From assembly GCF_042242105.1 (NCBI RefSeq), contig NC_092013.1, positions 11,029,618 through 11,093,617 of the forward strand: DNA of 64,000 bases, read 5' to 3'. Numbering within the stretch: position 1 is the stretch's first letter; each line of letters opens with the position of its first letter. Below, in pieces: positions 27,357 to 53,204 of the stretch. This stretch comes from Pempheris klunzingeri. Taxonomy: Eukaryota; Chordata; Actinopteri; Acropomatiformes; Pempheridae. A program made the position numbers and the translations under genes. The notes under the pieces are model-generated. The model was not told the origin of the DNA and made no database searches. It saw nothing but the letters and a program-made list of their open reading frames with translations.

Positions 27357-30300
27357 TCACTCCATCTCACTGAAGCGTGAGAACATGGCCTTACGAACAG
27401 CATCCTTGTAGGTGTCAGATGCTGAGAGCTCATATGAGCTTCCTTTAATACCCAAGCCTGTGCCTTTGGTCCTTAAGGAAGCCTGAGGGGAGAAGCGAAG
27501 ACAGTTATTAGAGGAGACAGATTGGACACAGGTAGCCCTCAGGTAACGGTGCTAATTACCGTGCGAGTGAAACAGAACACACAGACATGCATATTCCATC
27601 TGTTAGGATGAGAATATAGGATGGGAGAACTGTTGTTGGCCTCCTCACCGAAATGGGCGTGGTGATGCCCTGTTGGTGGCGCCCCAGACCTTTGCCTTCC
27701 TGCCAGCCCATCGCCTGCAACATTTTGTTCCCGATATTATCACTTGTTAGGCCGTCTTTGGTGGGCTGTTCGTAGTTTCTATTGAGGGTGAACAACAAGA
27801 AAAAAAAATGTAACCACATTGATCAGGATCATAAGAGTCCACTTCTGAAATGCCACAGATGGTTTGCAGTGAGATTAAACTATTACACCTACAGTGTCGG
27901 GGTTGGCGGTTGATAGAACTTCTTCTTCTTAGGTGCAGGAGGATCAGCAACACCATACTTCTCTCTTCTCTCTGCTGCTCTGTCTCTGTATTTCATCTGT
28001 TAAAACGACCGTGAATCTTAATTCGATGTGTCCTCATAGCAAAAAATAAATCACCGACGGGTATAACTTCTTGAGCCCAATACCTCTGTTTCGTTCCTCT
28101 CCTGCTCTTCCAGCTCCTCCAGCTCAGCTTCTGAGAGTTTTGATCTTCTATGAATTTCCAAGTTTTGCTAAAACAATTGAAAGCAACTTAAATTGCCAAA
28201 TGCACGCAAAAACAAAATAAAAATCATATTCGCATATATAGATTCAAGACAGTATAAGATCAGTAGCGTCAGTCACTTTGTATTAAAGCTTTATACATTG
28301 AACAGATGGCAGCGCCCGGAATATTCATTGCTGTTTGCAGATTAAATGCCTGCTGATTCACCGTCCTCACCTTGTGGAGGTCAGAGAGATGCTGGTGACG
28401 CAGCAGAGCCTCCTTGGTGGGGAACTGCCGTCGACACAGCAGGCAAACCATCTTTATCCAGTCTGTTATTTTTCCCTCTTCATTCACTGCTCTATCTGAG
28501 CAGCCCTCCTCCGCGTCATCTTCTCCGTTGGAAGCAGCAAACACAGCACTCTGGAATGTGAAAACGGATAAGGGTGAAGTGCAACCGGATTTATTTTTAT
28601 CAATTACTGTAAAGTGGGGAAATAAAAGCAAATGCACATGCAAACCTTTGCTGAGTCCTGCTCTGTGACCTTGGATTGTTCAGTCATGTGGGATGGCAGG
28701 TCAAAATATCCCATTTGCTAAAAGGAAGCAAAAAAGCCAATCAACAAATAGCACGTATAAGGTATTAAATCATAGGATAAGGCTGTCTCTTATTTTATGC
28801 TCATTATAAATAGGAAGGCCACTGGTTCAAATGTTTTACTGGCTGGTGATAGAGTCAAAGTCTGTTATGATGTTAGCCATTTTGATGTCAAGATTGATGA
28901 GTAAAAAAACTCAAGTTAGCCCCCCTCTCAGTCTGTATTTATACTGTTTCAAATATGCTATAATTACTAATCCAATGTAAATGTACTTAAGCTTAGTAGT
29001 GACTACTGCATACCTTTTTCTCAAAGAGAACAAAACCTGCGTCGGCAGCTGCATACTCCTTTCTGTCCTCCTCCTTGGACGGTCCTGAGCCTTGAAAACT
29101 GCTCTTAAAACTTTCCTTTTGCTTATTGAAACTTTTTGCCCAACGTGCCATGTCCTTTGCAATCTGCAATTGTATTCACAGTCAGTACAGATATCGATTA
29201 AATGACAAGGATATTGAAAATATATAGCAAGAGAAAAATTGTTTTCTAGGATTTTGTAGCATTTACCTGCTGTGCAGACTTGACTTTGAGCTTGTCTTTT
29301 TTCTCCCTGGGCTCTTTGGATGCTTGCTCTGTGCTTGTGTCTGATTCAGTTGATACAGGGATGTATGTTTGCTTCTCACTGTCCCAGTAAAGGTACTGCT
29401 GAGTCTCAGAGTTATAGTAGTACTGTTGATGACAAGCAGAAAAAAACAATTTAAAGAGTTCTGGATAAAATAAACAATATACAAATGTGTAGTGTTTGGA
29501 AGTATATTTCTCACACACACAGTAAGACCACAGGATACATACTTGGCTGCTGGGATCATAGTACAGGCTAGTTTTTGGATCATAATAGTAACCTGAAGCC
29601 TCATCAAACTGGTAGGTGGAGGTGTCAGGGCCAACTACAGATACAAAGGCAGGTACATATGAAACAAAACATACTTTATAAATCCCATAAAACTGATCTA
29701 AGGTTGATCTAATCATTCACATACAGACGCCATTCTTAGCTAACTCATCTCACCTGTTGTTTTAGAAGTCGGGGTAGCAGAGGCACTTGTTGCAACAGTG
29801 GAGGCCGCTGGCGTTACCGGTGATGCAGTGGAAACACTAGCAGTCTGTTGTGCTGCATCAACAGGCCTCACTAACTGATGTGACTGAGGGAAAAAAGTCA
29901 TTATTAGCTTTTGCAGCAAAGTGGTAAATTATAAATTAGTCCATAGTGTAGATGGCATATTAATGCACTGTCTACCTGTATGGCAGGCTGGCTGACAACG
30001 ACAGGCTGGTAAAGTTGAGCCGACTGGGATATGACGACACTTGTGGCTGCAGGGATCCACGTCTTCATTCCAGGAGCAGCTAAAGACAGTTTAATGATAG
30101 AATTAACAATCTCAACCTTAGTCAAAGTGTGTGAGTGATTGACACCTCTTATTACCTCCGAGTAATCCATCTCCAGTGACAGGAGCCATGCCATCAGGCT
30201 GCTGCTGCCATACTTGATTATTCTGACCCTGAAAAGACAAATTTATGTCAATCGTTGGGCTTCCTAGTTAAAGTCATTGTCACAATAAGGGAGAATGTGA

Positions 30301-32198
30301 ATTGACCTGTGTTTGCTGTGCATAGCCCTCCGGAGGAGTCGTGGAGTTAGAGGTGGTCCCTGAACCTTGCTGTAACTACGAGGAAATACAAGGATGAGAG
30401 GCAGAAAAACACACAAGAATCCCAATTAAAACATGCCAAGTTATATTTACTCCTGGTTCTGAATAAATCTGTAAATCCAGTGAGCTTTTTCTGTAGCTTA
30501 AAGCCATATGTTTTATGTATATAAACTGACTGGCAAACCAAGTTGTTTTTCTCGGTAAGATTAGCAAACACACATTTGTGCACACATTTGTACACAAACC
30601 ACCTTTTAGCAGCTCAGGCCACAAGTGTTCTTTGCCTCACTTTAATGTCACACCACTTAGTACTTAAAAATACAAAACAGCACAAGGAGAAAACCCTGCT
30701 ACCTGGCTGGATGACCACTGAGCAGCAGCAATGGCTGTGCTGGCAACAGAGAGAGCACTCGCTCTGATCCCATCAGGCTGCACTGAGTCTCTGGAAACAA
30801 CAGAGAAATTAGTTAAACCTTCATTTTGCAGCATTGGCAGGATGAAAATCAGACCTTTATTTGCTTTAACTACACTTGCATTTAAATACTGAACGCACAT
30901 GCAGGATCCTCTAGTAATATGCGATTATGAAAGTACATTTTTAGAATAAGTGAAACAATTTTATTTCATTTTTAGTTGAGTACAAAATAAATGAATACAA
31001 ATACCTCACTGCAGATCCAAAAGGGCTTACATGTACTAAATTCTATTCATAGAAAGCTGAATCAAACAGTATGTGTGTGTATGACTCACTTCCTAGCACT
31101 CTTGGCATAATCCACACCGATTGTTTTTCCATCCAGTTTTAGAGGTGGCTGAATGCTCTGGAGAACACTAAGCAGCTGAGAAGCCTCCTGTACAAGAAGT
31201 GAAGATGTGAGCTTGTCACACGTTTGTGAGTGTACACCCCCACAAACAAACATACTGGCTTCCATCAGGACTACAGAAATAACTTACCAAGGCAGACGAG
31301 AGCTGAACGAAGGCAAAGCCTCGATTCTGTCCTGTTTGCTTGTCTTTGATGAGGCGGATGTTGCCTGCTGACAGGTTGGCATAGGGGGCCAACATGCTCT
31401 GAATTCCATCAACAGTTGAAAAAGGGGCAATGTTTCTCAAAATGATTGCTGTAAACAAAAAAAGCATTCATGAATACATGCAGTGTATGTTCAACTGGAG
31501 GAACATAATATTTGAATATGTGGAGAAAAAAAACAAATCACACTCACTGTCTCCAATGGAATCTGCTTGCTGTTGAGACTCAGCATTCACACCACTTAGT
31601 CCTGGTGACTCCTTATCTATACTCAGCAATGATAAAGTAGAAAGTAACTATTAGTCTGTGCTGCACAAAGTGAAAGAACAGAAGAACAAAAATTATACTT
31701 TTGGCCTCCTGAAGTAACAACTCACCAACTTTGGCTGCTCCACACCTGAAACACCTCAGCTTCTTGCGGAAATTGAACCCACCACACTACAATAGACGAT
31801 GATGATATTTTAGTTGTTTAAATAAGAACGTTTTTCCAAAAAAAAAAAGAGATTACAGTGAGATTACAGTGCAAATTAGTACATAACATTGCCTTAGTAG
31901 TACAATCATTGCAGCCCATGTTGAGTCTTGCTGATGAAACCTGTGCAAGCTAGTACATATATACTCATTATATAAATGTACTGTAGGTATTACTGAACTT
32001 TATTTCTTATTTTACCCAATCTATGACCCAGATATGTTGTGTTTCTGGTTCTTTTTAACTGCTCGTTACTCTTCTCCCCTTCTTCTTTGGTGTTTATTGC
32101 GCACGCACGCACACACGCACACACACACGCACACACACACACACAAGCGCACACACACGCACGCACACACGCACACACGCACACACGCACACACGCAC

Positions 32199-32286
<88 letters not shown>

Positions 32287-34569
32287 TACCTATTCAAATA
32301 AAGTTACTTGAGCAAGTTAGAAATTGGACTTACTGCGATACAAAGCCATCTTTCAAAGTTCTGTCTCCTGTTGCTGTAGTGCAGCGTAATGCTTTTCCCC
32401 TGGATCACCAACTTGTTCTGTGAAGCCAAAAGTCACAAATCATTTCAAATTCTGACGCGTTTAAGCTAAAGAGGCAGGTGAGGTCCTGCCGCTGTCCCAC
32501 TCCATGAGTGAGAGCAGCTGGGATGGGAAAAGAGTGGCTAGGCTTACACTCGCTGCTTCAGTAGAGTGTCTCGGGGAGTAAAAGGGAACAACGGCAGAAA
32601 GGTTCAGTGAGAAGGCTGCTGTTTTGTGTATGAAGGAATGAGTTCTTAAAGACATGATTCTTAGTGTTTGGGAACGGAGTGCTGCCAGCTCGTCTCTGTC
32701 TCACTCCAGTCTTCGGATTTTAAATGGAGATGAGGAAAATATCCAAGTGACTGAGCTGGAGCAGAATGTGTTATGGAACCACAGGTCTAAAAAATGACTA
32801 CTCCAGCCTCTCTGTGAACAGGGCGCATACTCTTCATAATGAGAGGCAACAGGCTTATTCAGCTTAAATATTCTCTGTATAGCCTCTTGGTTAATATTTA
32901 TACCAACACAAGATTCCACTGATACAGTTTTGTATGGCCAAGGGTATGATACAGTCCTCCAACTAAATACCAACAGTTTTTAGCTGCATATTGCAAACAC
33001 TGATCAAATCACTCATGTGTCGGTTAATTGGGGCTCGAATCTCCAAGAGTAACTCTAAACTTGGTGATTGTTGAGGCAACCTGATTGGTCTCCATCCATC
33101 GGGTAGAATCTTGCAAGCGATAAAACTCCACGAAGGCGAAACCTCGGCTTATACCTAGAAACAGTATTCAAATATAGACGGGAGGCGTGTTAGTTAGAAT
33201 GCTTTGGTGCAACATTCAAACTCACAATGGGCTTGCATGGTCCAATTTAAATTACAACTGTGGGTGGGAAGGGTGCTTACAAGGTAAAGGCCTTAGTGGT
33301 ATAGTACATACAGTTACCTCCTTACCTGGCATTATCATCAGACAGACAGACAGTCTATGTGTCACTAAGGATGCCCTGACAGTTGCTATATGGGGCTTTT
33401 TCTCCAAGGGATAGTGATAAAGCAGGTAAAGTGAGTCGGAAGACGGAGCGTGGTGGTGAATGTGAGAAACTCCTCTGAACAGAGACACTCACCTCTCCTT
33501 TTCCTCATCAAGCGAATATCCACAGGGTGGGGCCCCTGCAGCTGCTCGATCGCCAGGCGAATCTGAAAAATTGAGGCAGAGAGTCAAATTCATCTGAATA
33601 AGAGTGTTTTTTACAACATTACATAATCAGTGTCAAGCTAACACTATTAAACATTATGCCATTTCTCCATTTATTTAAATGGTCAGCTGCCTCTACCTTG
33701 TAAATTAGACAAATTAAACTTCCTGAAGAGACCCGAAAAATTTATGGTGACAAGGACCAAATGTGGCCACAATCAATCAGCTGCTAGATGGCGGATAAAC
33801 AGTCATGTCAGATCAAGGATTTCTGCAGTTTACATCAACAAATTAAACAGATCTGTGGAGAAGCTGCATCTGTTTTTTTTTTTTTTTACAATTTATACCT
33901 ATTTGAAATCACAAGAAATCTTATGTATAACATACTCGCCCTCAGCTCTGCTTTGCTCTCTCGTAACGCTCAATGTGGCTTTACCCTTAAAAAGCATCAG
34001 TGACTCTCAATGAGACTTGTGAGCTTACGTCATCCTCTAAGACATCAAGAGGGAGTCCCCTCAGCATAATAGTCTCGTTCTCCTCCTCTGGCTCCATTCT
34101 ATAGTGCTGGTCTGGATAATCCCCATCGTATTCATCATCGGATCTGTCACTACCGTGTCGTTTTCTGTCCCTCTGATGGACACAAACAAGACGGAAATGC
34201 TGTCATTATTACATATAGAATCAAGGTGTTTCATGTCCTTCTGCCACAGATGTGACAGTAACATGAGCTTGCAAAGGTATTCGTACTCACTCACCTCTGG
34301 ACTGTCTATCTGCTCATCGAAGCGCTCTCTGTGTCTGTCGTCGTCCCATCGATGATCATGATCCCTCTTCACATCTGTACACCGTCTTTCATGCCATTCT
34401 GGATCTTCTCTCCTCCCATCCGACCCATATCTTCCACTACGTTCACCCCGGCTGAGCCTAAAATAATAATACATTGAAGAGTGCCAGTGAAATAACATTA
34501 TATAAATACATTGAATCTGTGCCACCTCTACTTTGGATCATGTTAATCTTACCTTTTATCAGCTCCCAT
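27357..34569 (-). CDS. rbm5: Rbm5, RNA-binding splicing regulator
   Basis: Complete gene of 24 coding exons encoding 830 residues (human 815), nuclear. Exons (high-low): 34569-34553, 34457-34295, 34172-34029, 33562-33493, 33154-33081, 32417-32334, 31786-31726, 31616-31548, 31448-31288, 31187-31090, 30790-30703, 30369-30307, 30228-30156, 30079-29976, 29883-29754, 29634-29543, 29422-29267, 29163-29014, 28717-28646, 28550-28371, 28167-28084, 27996-27893, 27778-27649, 27482-27357. All phases close. Domains are an Arg/Asp-rich N-terminus, RRM1 about 94-172, RanBP2-type zinc finger about 180-204 (WLCIAC...CFRC), RRM2 about 228-313, OCRE about 472-525 (GYYYDP, LYYDP, QQYLYWD), C2H2 finger about 659-683 and G-patch about 755-800 ([14 protein letters not shown]). 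RRM2 ([22 protein letters not shown]) and [12 protein letters not shown] favour RBM5 over RBM10. RBM5 controls alternative splicing of apoptosis genes within early spliceosomal complexes. Confidence 0.96.
32099..32284. repeat. long (CA)n microsatellite in an rbm5 intron
   Basis: About 186 bp, with mixed CACG/CACA units on the left and about 38 perfect CA units on the right. On the rbm5 transcript it is a (GU)n tract starting about 50 nt after the exon 6 donor (intron begins at 32333). Confidence 0.97.
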
Positions 34570-34604
34570 GGTTTAGTGAAGACAGCACACGTTTGATTAA
34601 GGAC

Positions 34605-36570
34605 CTCTGCAGAAAAATCAAATGATTTTTAGTCACTGAATCACTATTAAATAATGTGCATCACATCAGCCAGGTAGACTGATAGCTAGCTAGATATCAA
34701 CAGAAGGACACCTTTAGACTGACAGATACCTTACCTAGACTGATATCTATGTCTATGACTGGTCGCGAATACTTTCTGAGATTAATCCATGTTGAAATCC
34801 CAGCAATAAATAGACACTGACTTACACTTTTGCTCTGATTGTTTTGTTCTTAAAGGCTGAAAGTCTTACATAAACATTAGCAGGTAATCTTAGTTTATCC
34901 TCTGAGACCTGAAACAAGTTGCCCTTTGCTAACACAGTAACGTTAACATGCAGGACTTCAGTTAGCTGTAGACGACCGACGTCAGCTTTAACATTTGATA
35001 GATATCGTGTGCGTCAACTAGCGTAACCTTAAGTAACGTTAGCCAACAGAAGAAATAGTTATAATCCCGTGTTTTGTCCGTGTTACATGCCGTTTTACTG
35101 ACACCGCATCTTGCTAAGTCCGACAATGACAATTTCTGGAGATTCTTTTCAAGCTCTTCCGGGCAGTCGTCAGAAAACTCTTCTTCTTTTTATTTAATGG
35201 GATCGTTAGCGAACAGACTAGCTGTCATTACCGCCACCCAGCGGCCAGGAGGACCGACGGTGCAGTGCAGGCTGGGCAAAGAATAGTAAATTTGATTAAA
35301 TTTTTCTTTTTGCATCCATCTTTCTTTTTTCTGAATTAGAAATTGAGGATTCACGACTCCTCACTCGAGCATCAGGTGACAACGACAGGGAAAGACTAAA
35401 CTAGACTAAATTAGAGGAACTTGGGTGCAATAGAAATTAGTTCGATCTCAACCAATTACAACAGCAAACTCCTGCGTTCACATCAATGTATAAGTGATAC
35501 TAATCGAATAATATAATATATAATAGTAATGTAGAAAAACTGCCTGTTACTGTCAGTGGGACAATTTTTCTGCATTGATTACTTTTACTTTTGATTCTTT
35601 CTGCATTTGTCACATTATACTTTAATTACATTTTCAATGCAATAACTTCTCTTGTAACAGAGTATTTTCACAGTTTGGTATTAGTGCTTCTATGTAAGTA
35701 AAGCATCCATCAGTGCTATTATCTATATTCCAGCTCTGCGTGTCTATGTGCCCCAAACATTATCAAGCTTTCACTCCGCACAACTAAATAAACTGATTGA
35801 AAATACTAGGTATCTTACCTTTGGTTGCCCAGGTGTATTTTACCCGTGCGTGCCACCTTGTTCGCCAACATGGGGACATCAGCGGCAGAGGGACACCGGG
35901 CCCGGGGAGACACTTCCCCCCATCACCGCGGGGCGGCGCTGCAGTCCCGGTGAGGTGCGGATGATCAGCCGAAGCAGAGCTCTGCTCTCATCCCTGGAGA
36001 CAACACTACAGCGCGATGGCCGCGGCGGTGGATGCGGACTGCTGAATACTCTAATCACTTATTAAAGTACCTCACTTAGCGCATGATTTGCGTCTCTATC
36101 AGCTGGGGGAGAAGAAAAACAAAACTCTGGAAGTGGTCGGTCGCTGCGCTGAGACGAGCCGCCAGCTCCCACCAACAGTGACCCGGGCATCAGGAAGAAG
36201 GTAGCCGGCTGGCTAATGTTAACATTAGCGAGGCAGTAGCGCCACTTGTGTGCTAATCTGCGGTAGTTTAACACATCTACGCCACTGGTTTATTAAAACA
36301 ACACAACTTCTACTTTCTTAAGTCCATCTCTGATTAACATTGGGTCGTTCAACGTTAGCTCGTTAGCTTAATAGCTACGATTAACGTTACCTTAATGCCG
36401 CTGGCTAGCTAGCTAAGTGGACTGACAGCCCATCCCTGAGTCGCAGCCTGACGTGCAGCCTGTCGGTAATATATTTAACCGTCAGCATAAGCAGGCCCCG
36501 CATTAGTGGGGACGTTATTTTGATATTAAATTAGCTTGTTGTGTACTGAAAGTCTTCGCCTTGCTGTGTG
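34605..36570. promoter_or_regulatory. divergent rbm5/emc3 promoter interval
   Basis: The rbm5 start codon exon has an acceptor (TTTTTCTGCAG, ending about 34606 on the minus strand). The emc3 start codon exon has one at 36571-36576 (TTTCAG). Both genes therefore begin with upstream non-coding exons in this interval. The 35,850-35,960 part is CpG-rich and contains a donor-like CCCG|GTGAGG at 35948, a candidate emc3 leader exon. Words of the GCTAGC/GTTAGC/AACGTTA type cluster at 34,685-35,044 and 36,212-36,417. Start sites cannot be placed exactly. Confidence 0.55.
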
Positions 36571-36595
36571 TTTCAGTCAAGCTACCAGGCTGTAA

Positions 36596-38801
<2,206 letters not shown>

Positions 38802-39096
38802 TGGCCTGCTCACTTCTACGTGGAGCCTTCAGTTTGAATTTAGATCATTGCAGGGATTTGTTTTTCGGTTAAAACCACGGAGAGATGGGACAAATCCCTT
38901 CATTTTATGCAAAGTTTACATTCACTTATTTGTGATCCTTGTCTTTTCACATGTATTACCTTTCCATTCCTGTCCATAAAATATCTGGAAATACACTGGT
39001 TCTGCTGCTGTCTCATGCATATTAGAAATGATTGCTTTGTTATTTCACTTTTGAGACGAGGAGATGTTTGGGGGAAATTAAGTGGCTTTTTTGCTG

Positions 39097-39102
39097 ATTA
39101 AA
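39097..39102 (+). terminator. emc3: possible emc3 polyadenylation signal (ATTAAA)
   Basis: ATTAAA about 295 nt after the stop codon. A variant signal, CATAAA, at about 39480 followed by GT-rich sequence is a second candidate. Confidence 0.35.
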
Positions 39103-39499
39103 ATGCATTATTATTATTATTAGCTTGCAACTGTATACCATCATAATACTATTAGGTAATAGAATGTGAACTACCTAGTGCTTTTTTTCTTACGTTGTGC
39201 ACAGCTAGACTAGCTGTCTCAATTTTCATATGTGATATGTTTAAACAGTAGGACACAATACCATTTGGCAGGTCTGAATTATGTTTATTTAACAATCTTT
39301 AATGACTCCTTTGTTAGATCATAGATAAATCAGCTGTTCTGTGTCAGCTGCCTAAAATTGGAGGCAGACCCAGAACTCATTAGTTGTTGGCAGAGAAATT
39401 GTTTGTGTGATTGAAATATTGTTTTTGAAGTATGTAGACGGTTTATTTTGTAATGTAACTCCCCTGTGTTTTGTACAGCATAAAGCCTGTTTTGACTAA

Positions 39500-39869
39500 A
39501 AACCTGGTTTCATTTGTTGCAATGCACCCCAACACAATTTGCATGGATATGCGAACGAGTGACAAGCAAATATATCCGTCAGCGGTCTTATTTAGCTAAA
39601 GTGAAGTCAGTGCTAAGGTTGGTAGATGTTTTTGTAAAGCAGCCCCTTTGATGCATAGACATTCCATAGACATTCAATGGGCTGACCGGTGTGGCTGATG
39701 TGATGACAGAGCATGCATGCACAGCAGTGATACTGGAGTGCCAGTGCAGCCCTCCTCTGCTGTGTGCAGACCGTAGAGGAAGAGCGGCTCCCACTAGCAG
39801 CGCTCTAATGCTCGCCCAAGCGCGGCACCTCCGTCCGCGCGTTCACGATACCGGCATACTAGCTGCATG
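39500..39869 (+). promoter_or_regulatory. usp4: usp4 promoter and 5' UTR
   Basis: The sequence becomes CpG-rich in the last 100 bp (GCGCGGCACCTCCGTCCGCG) before the usp4 start codon, and the emc3 transcript probably ends at its left border. No TATA box is evident near the start. Confidence 0.5.
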
Positions 39870-50326
<10,457 letters not shown>

Positions 50327-51570
50327 GGAGCTCGGCCCCTAAGGGACACGCACTGAAACACATACGGCAAATAGAGACACTCGGACGCACACACAAAGCT
50401 ACTTTAGTGACAGAGGACTCCACAGACTAAACATTATTAACGCTACCTTTCCCGTATTTTATTTGATTTCTGTCTCGTATGTCGTCAACTAGAACCAAGA
50501 GCCTTGTCAGAAGAGTGACCTGAGAGACTTCCTCCCTGCAGCGGGTGGCCTACTGATTCCTAAACATAGTTTACTAGTCTGGAACTAAAGAGGAGCATAA
50601 ATGGATATAGATCCTCTCACTGAATGAACAGAATGTTAGAAGTGCCCTCAAACGCGTAGATAAACAAATGTCTCTGTTGCCCTCGACAACAGTCAGAAAT
50701 ATATTTAAAAAAAAAGAAAAAAAAAAGCCAAATGCACATGTTGTTTCAACCAAAGGGTTCCAAGGTATTTATGATGAAATGTACCAACCGTCAAGGCGTT
50801 AGCGTCTTGCTGTGCTGAGGTAAATGCAAATTTTAACAGTGTGATTTGCACACAGAACAATACACGCCATGCTTGATGAAAGAGTCCTGTGACCCTGCTC
50901 CTCCCGTGGAGAGTAGCTCACTGGTGGGGATCTTGCTGCTGCAGACTAGCTGTGGCGGCCGCGCTCCCGGTCCGCCGGGCACATGTTGCGATCTAAACCA
51001 CAGAGGGGGATGTCTTGTTTCGAGGTTTCACAATCTGCATCCTGACGTGAGTTGTGGCAGAAGCAGTTTTTTGACCGTGCTCTTGTCCAGCCATCTTTCT
51101 TTTTTCTTTTTTTTTTCTCGTCCTTTGACGCACAGTTTGGGCTCTGCTGTTTCTCGGACCCTAAACTCACGAGAGGAGTCTTACCCCGCTAACAATTTTT
51201 ATTTTCCGTTTTTTGTAATCACAACGCAAAAGCGGCCTTTTGATTCCTGCAACCTGACTAAAAAGGAGGCACTTTGAATTCTCCATGAGTACATTATCTA
51301 CCTGCTTCTGGTGTACCTAGACATGACAGAAATGTATGGTTTGGCCTTAGCATTAAGGGTTACGGTCTGTCATACACTTCCAGATCATTTTAATGTGTCT
51401 TATAAGCATATTTTGATTGCTGCCTGATTGGACCCCTAGCTCACCTGCAACGGCTTGTCCTTATTAGTCTTGTACATTAATGCAGCTCTGTATTGAAATG
51501 GCTATGTTATTTGATATCTTCAAAGCACACTGAGTGAAGCAAAATAAACTAGTATAAAAGTGGTGCTTTA
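50327..51570 (+). other. usp4: usp4 3' untranslated region
   Basis: About 1.2 kb after the stop with no supported coding sequence. It ends just after a canonical AATAAA at 51543-51548. Confidence 0.65.
51543..51548 (+). terminator. usp4: usp4 polyadenylation signal (AATAAA)
   Basis: First canonical AATAAA after the stop codon, followed by a GT-rich stretch. A second AATAAA at 52339-52344 could give a longer 3' UTR. Confidence 0.6.
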
Positions 51571-52873
51571 TTCATGAAACTTGAACTGACTCCTTGTCAC
51601 CAGGAACAATCTGCATGTGTCATCAAATGCGGTCAGGATGGCAGCATCTTAACAGCATTTTCGCTCAATGCAGGCATTTGGAGCCACTTGTTTTTCCTCC
51701 AGTGATCATTACTCAGCTGTGAAGTGAAACACGGCAACTTACTTCTGTTGGTAGCATCAGAAAAAAAACAACCTTTGTACGATCCTAATGGTGTCTTTGC
51801 AGACATAATTATCCCAGGAAGCACAGATGTATCCGGTGTCTTGCATGAGTGTGACTGAGTATAAAATAGAGTATTAGTGCTCAGTCTTCAGGGTCCTCTA
51901 GTGAAACCATATGGGAGTTAGGCCTTAATGGATCTGTTCCCATAAATCTTGTTCTGTGTCATACCTTCTGCACTTTGTTGCATAACAGCTTGTGGATATG
52001 AAGGGCCCTCAAGCCCCCTATTTTGCTGGTTGGTCCTGCCATCATTATGTCGTTTAAGAGATGACTACCTAAATAATCATTTATGCCTATGACTAGAAAA
52101 GCTTTACATCATATCTGTGATCTTGGATGCTTAGTAGGAAACCAAATTCAGCTGCCAAATACAGCAAAACTTGTTTTCTTCCCCTTAAATCATGACGACA
52201 ATTCAAACTCAATAACTGAAGAGATGTAAATAATTACACTATTGAAAATAGGTGTATAAATTCTTGTCCTCATATTTATCATATTGCTGATATCTACAGT
52301 ATTTGTTTTTAACTGAGAGATATTTGAATTCAAAGTACAATAAAGACTGGAAGCCTCAACAAGGTGGTTTGTTTGGACTAATTGCATACACGCAAAGGTA
52401 GATATTCTCTAATAATGCTACACCGAAGCTGTGATTCTCCAACAAAGCTGGCTCAACTTCAGAGGGAGTAATGAAGTAACTGTATTGTAAAATGATCTTT
52501 ATTTGCGGGTGTTGAAACCTTAATTACATGCCATTTCTGCTGACTGGTTGCAAAATGAACTACGATCTGTAATTAGCTGTAGTCACTACAACAGCACAAG
52601 TAGTAATGAAATTACTCCAAACCCACAGTTTGCTACATCAGCTCTGGATGGATATTATTAAACCACTGTTTTTCATCTGAAGGTTGCATCTAAAAAAAAA
52701 GTAATATTTATATGGGACCTCTGTACAAAATCAGATTTTTCAAATTTTGATTTAAATGTGCCCTTTTCTGTTCTGAGTTTGATCACTGCAACTAATGGCT
52801 TCAGAAGTCATGTTGGGGTTAACAAAGAGCAATCTAAAATCAGAGGCATTCAGGAAATGTTTGAAAAAATACA
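51571..52873. other. short intergenic space between convergent usp4 and gpx1
   Basis: About 1.3 kb, AT-rich, with no gene seen. It contains the alternative plus-strand AATAAA at 52339. Confidence 0.6.
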
Positions 52874-52879
52874 TTTATT
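52874..52879 (-). terminator. gpx1: gpx1 polyadenylation signal (AATAAA)
   Basis: AATAAA on the minus strand about 330 nt after the stop codon and about 80 nt after the SECIS element. This gives a 3' UTR of roughly 350 nt. Confidence 0.75.
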
Positions 52880-52948
52880 GGTCCTCTTGATACATCAAAC
52901 CACAGCTGTGCTTCACATGCACCGAGGGCAGCCGAAAACATCCATCCA

Positions 52949-53013
52949 TTTACATTCATCAGACACCCCCCTCACAACTAGCTTGATTTCAGAGGATGCC
53001 TTCATAGAGTAAA
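52949..53013 (-). ncRNA. gpx1: SECIS element in the gpx1 3' UTR
   Basis: On the minus strand the core reads ATGA (53005-53002), then A, then GGCATCCTCT. An apical loop starting GAAATC follows, then GGGGGTGTC and TGAT (52961-52958). Ten consecutive pairs (some G-U) join GGCATCCTCT to the 3' arm. The ATGA/TGAT quartet and an AAA 12 nt after ATGA are the defining SECIS features. A lower helix TTTAC/GTAAA closes below. By family knowledge SECIS recruits SBP2 and EFsec so that UGA is read as selenocysteine. Confidence 0.9.
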
Positions 53014-53204
53014 AGAACAGAGCACAGCTGCTGTGTACTAGTGAGCACAGGTGGTCTGCAAAACAGCATCCACAGAAAGGTAAAGAGGGAAAAAAAAAAC
53101 TGCCATGAAGGTGTTTCCCCTGCTGAGCAGAGGGTTACACACTTAGTGTTGAGAAGCAGGTACAAGTGGAAGCTGTAGGGTGGGACAGCTCGGACAGCCG
53201 ATCA

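Noticed and set aside
31990-32423. Long His/Thr- and Cys/Val-rich open frames on both strands
   Set aside because: They are translations of the (CA)n microsatellite and lie inside an rbm5 intron.
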